Part shown: one piece after another, positions 63,032-64,000 of the stretch
Layout of the letters: each line of letters starts with the position of its first letter
Position numbering within the stretch: the first letter of the stretch is position 1
Assembly: GCF_037975245.1 (NCBI RefSeq)
Contig: NC_092580.1
Location: 19,580,501 to 19,644,500, forward strand
Source of the DNA: Apostichopus japonicus
Lineage: Eukaryota; Echinodermata; Holothuroidea; Aspidochirotida; Stichopodidae
Direction of reading: 5' to 3'
DNA length: 64,000 nucleotides
Translations under genes and position numbers: made by a program
Notes under the pieces: model-generated
What the model saw: the letters and a program-made list of their open reading frames with translations, nothing else
Told to the model about the DNA's origin: nothing
Database searches by the model: none

Positions 63032-64000
63032 GTAAGGAAATTTCTGTCTGATGTTCTTGATGGACAACCTTGGAGACTTAAAAACAGCTGTTTTTGAACT
63101 TCATTTATGAAATTTTGTTATAAACTTGAGTGCACTTCCCAGTTGAATCATTCCTTTTCACTGATAGTATTCACTTGATCATATATTCTCATACAAACAG
63201 TAACAAATATAAATTGCAAAGAATGGTGCAGTCAGCTGGTAACTATTGTATTTAACTTCAGTGCTTCTCTTGCAAAATCATAGTAGGTCAATTTCTCTAT
63301 GGTTATGCAACAACATGTTACAAAAGTCCTGTTATATAATTACATATTAAGTAGCTTAGATCCAATAGTGAAACCTTAACTTTATATCCTTATCTGCTAG
63401 ACAAAATTTGACATGAATTGAACATCTGTCTTAGACTCAACATAATCCATTGATGATTTTGTAATAATAAGTTGAATTTTCCAACCATTTTGTATAATTA
63501 AAGGACTCTAATTACAACTTAAGAGAATATTAAATGTTGCAGATTAGTTTCCCCAAATATCTTCATTCCTGTCTGTTGGCACATAATTCGCTCAAATGTC
63601 ACCCATTTTGTTATGCTGGATAGCATAAACATCCAGGCAATGTGATCAAAAGTTGTACATTTTAACATAAGGATAGGAATGATTAGTAAAACAACCATCT
63701 TGAAGTACTATGCACATCAGAAGTGACTTCCATATTGCTATTTTCAATCCTCTCTTGGTTCTACAACCCAACCATGTAATTTATGTCAATATTGAGACAG
63801 AGAGTATCCAATCTGTAGAAGAGGACTTCCTTCCAGAGTTTGGATAAGCTAATCTCTAAAAGTTATGAGCAGTTGTAACAATATCAAATTAAAGTTCAGC
63901 AAGGGTTAACCTGATCTTTGAAGTAAGCAGAGTGTCCTTTTAAGAGATATTTGCAGGTATAACAAGTGGATACTTTCACAAGATATTCAATACAGCCTGT
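63032..64000 (+). other. WNK intron, continuing off the window
   Basis: This follows a GTAAGG donor. No exon was recognised before the end of the window. Confidence 0.75.

Overview
The window is nuclear DNA from an animal: AT-rich, with spliced genes, GT-AG introns of 1 to 7 kb, and many small DNA transposons and tandem repeats. Two protein-coding genes are clear. A ninjurin gene lies on the minus strand (coding exons at 22295-21948 and 14771-14424). The 5' half of a WNK-type kinase gene lies on the plus strand (five coding exons, 45172-63031) and runs off the right edge. The vertebrate-like WNK exon layout, the ninjurin-WNK pairing and the abundance of short hAT-type elements suggest a marine invertebrate deuterostome, perhaps an echinoderm. 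No sequence here fixes the species, so that placement is inference.

Layout. 1-14.4 kb: no gene recognised. It holds a 20-bp minisatellite (1.8-2.8 kb), other tandem repeats, two short hAT-type elements, a 15-bp minisatellite and a TTAA-flanked MITE. 14.4-22.3 kb: ninjurin, with one 7.2-kb intron between its two visible coding exons. 22.3-27.4 kb: probable upstream intron or flank of ninjurin, with two hAT-type insertions, one nested inside a second copy of the TTAA MITE. 27.4-38.4 kb: an interval rich in CpG compared with the rest, with no convincing gene, ending in a long-inverted-repeat element (37.0-37.8 kb). 38.4-42.6 kb: a 4.1-kb DNA transposon with imperfect terminal inverted repeats and a frameshifted, centrally deleted gene. 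42.6-45.1 kb: another hAT-type element and probable WNK 5' region. 45.1-64 kb: WNK exons and introns, with a 1.1-kb fold-back element and a perfect 33-bp intronic inverted repeat.

The two genes point away from each other (ninjurin minus, WNK plus). From general knowledge, human NINJ2/WNK1 and NINJ1/WNK2 are neighbouring pairs in the same orientation, so this looks like an ancient linkage that predates the vertebrate genome duplications. The encoded proteins act separately: WNK kinases sense chloride and osmotic state and signal to SPAK/OSR1 and cation-chloride cotransporters; ninjurins are small two-pass membrane proteins tied to adhesion and, for NINJ1, plasma-membrane rupture. I found no rRNA, tRNA, CRISPR or prokaryotic features.
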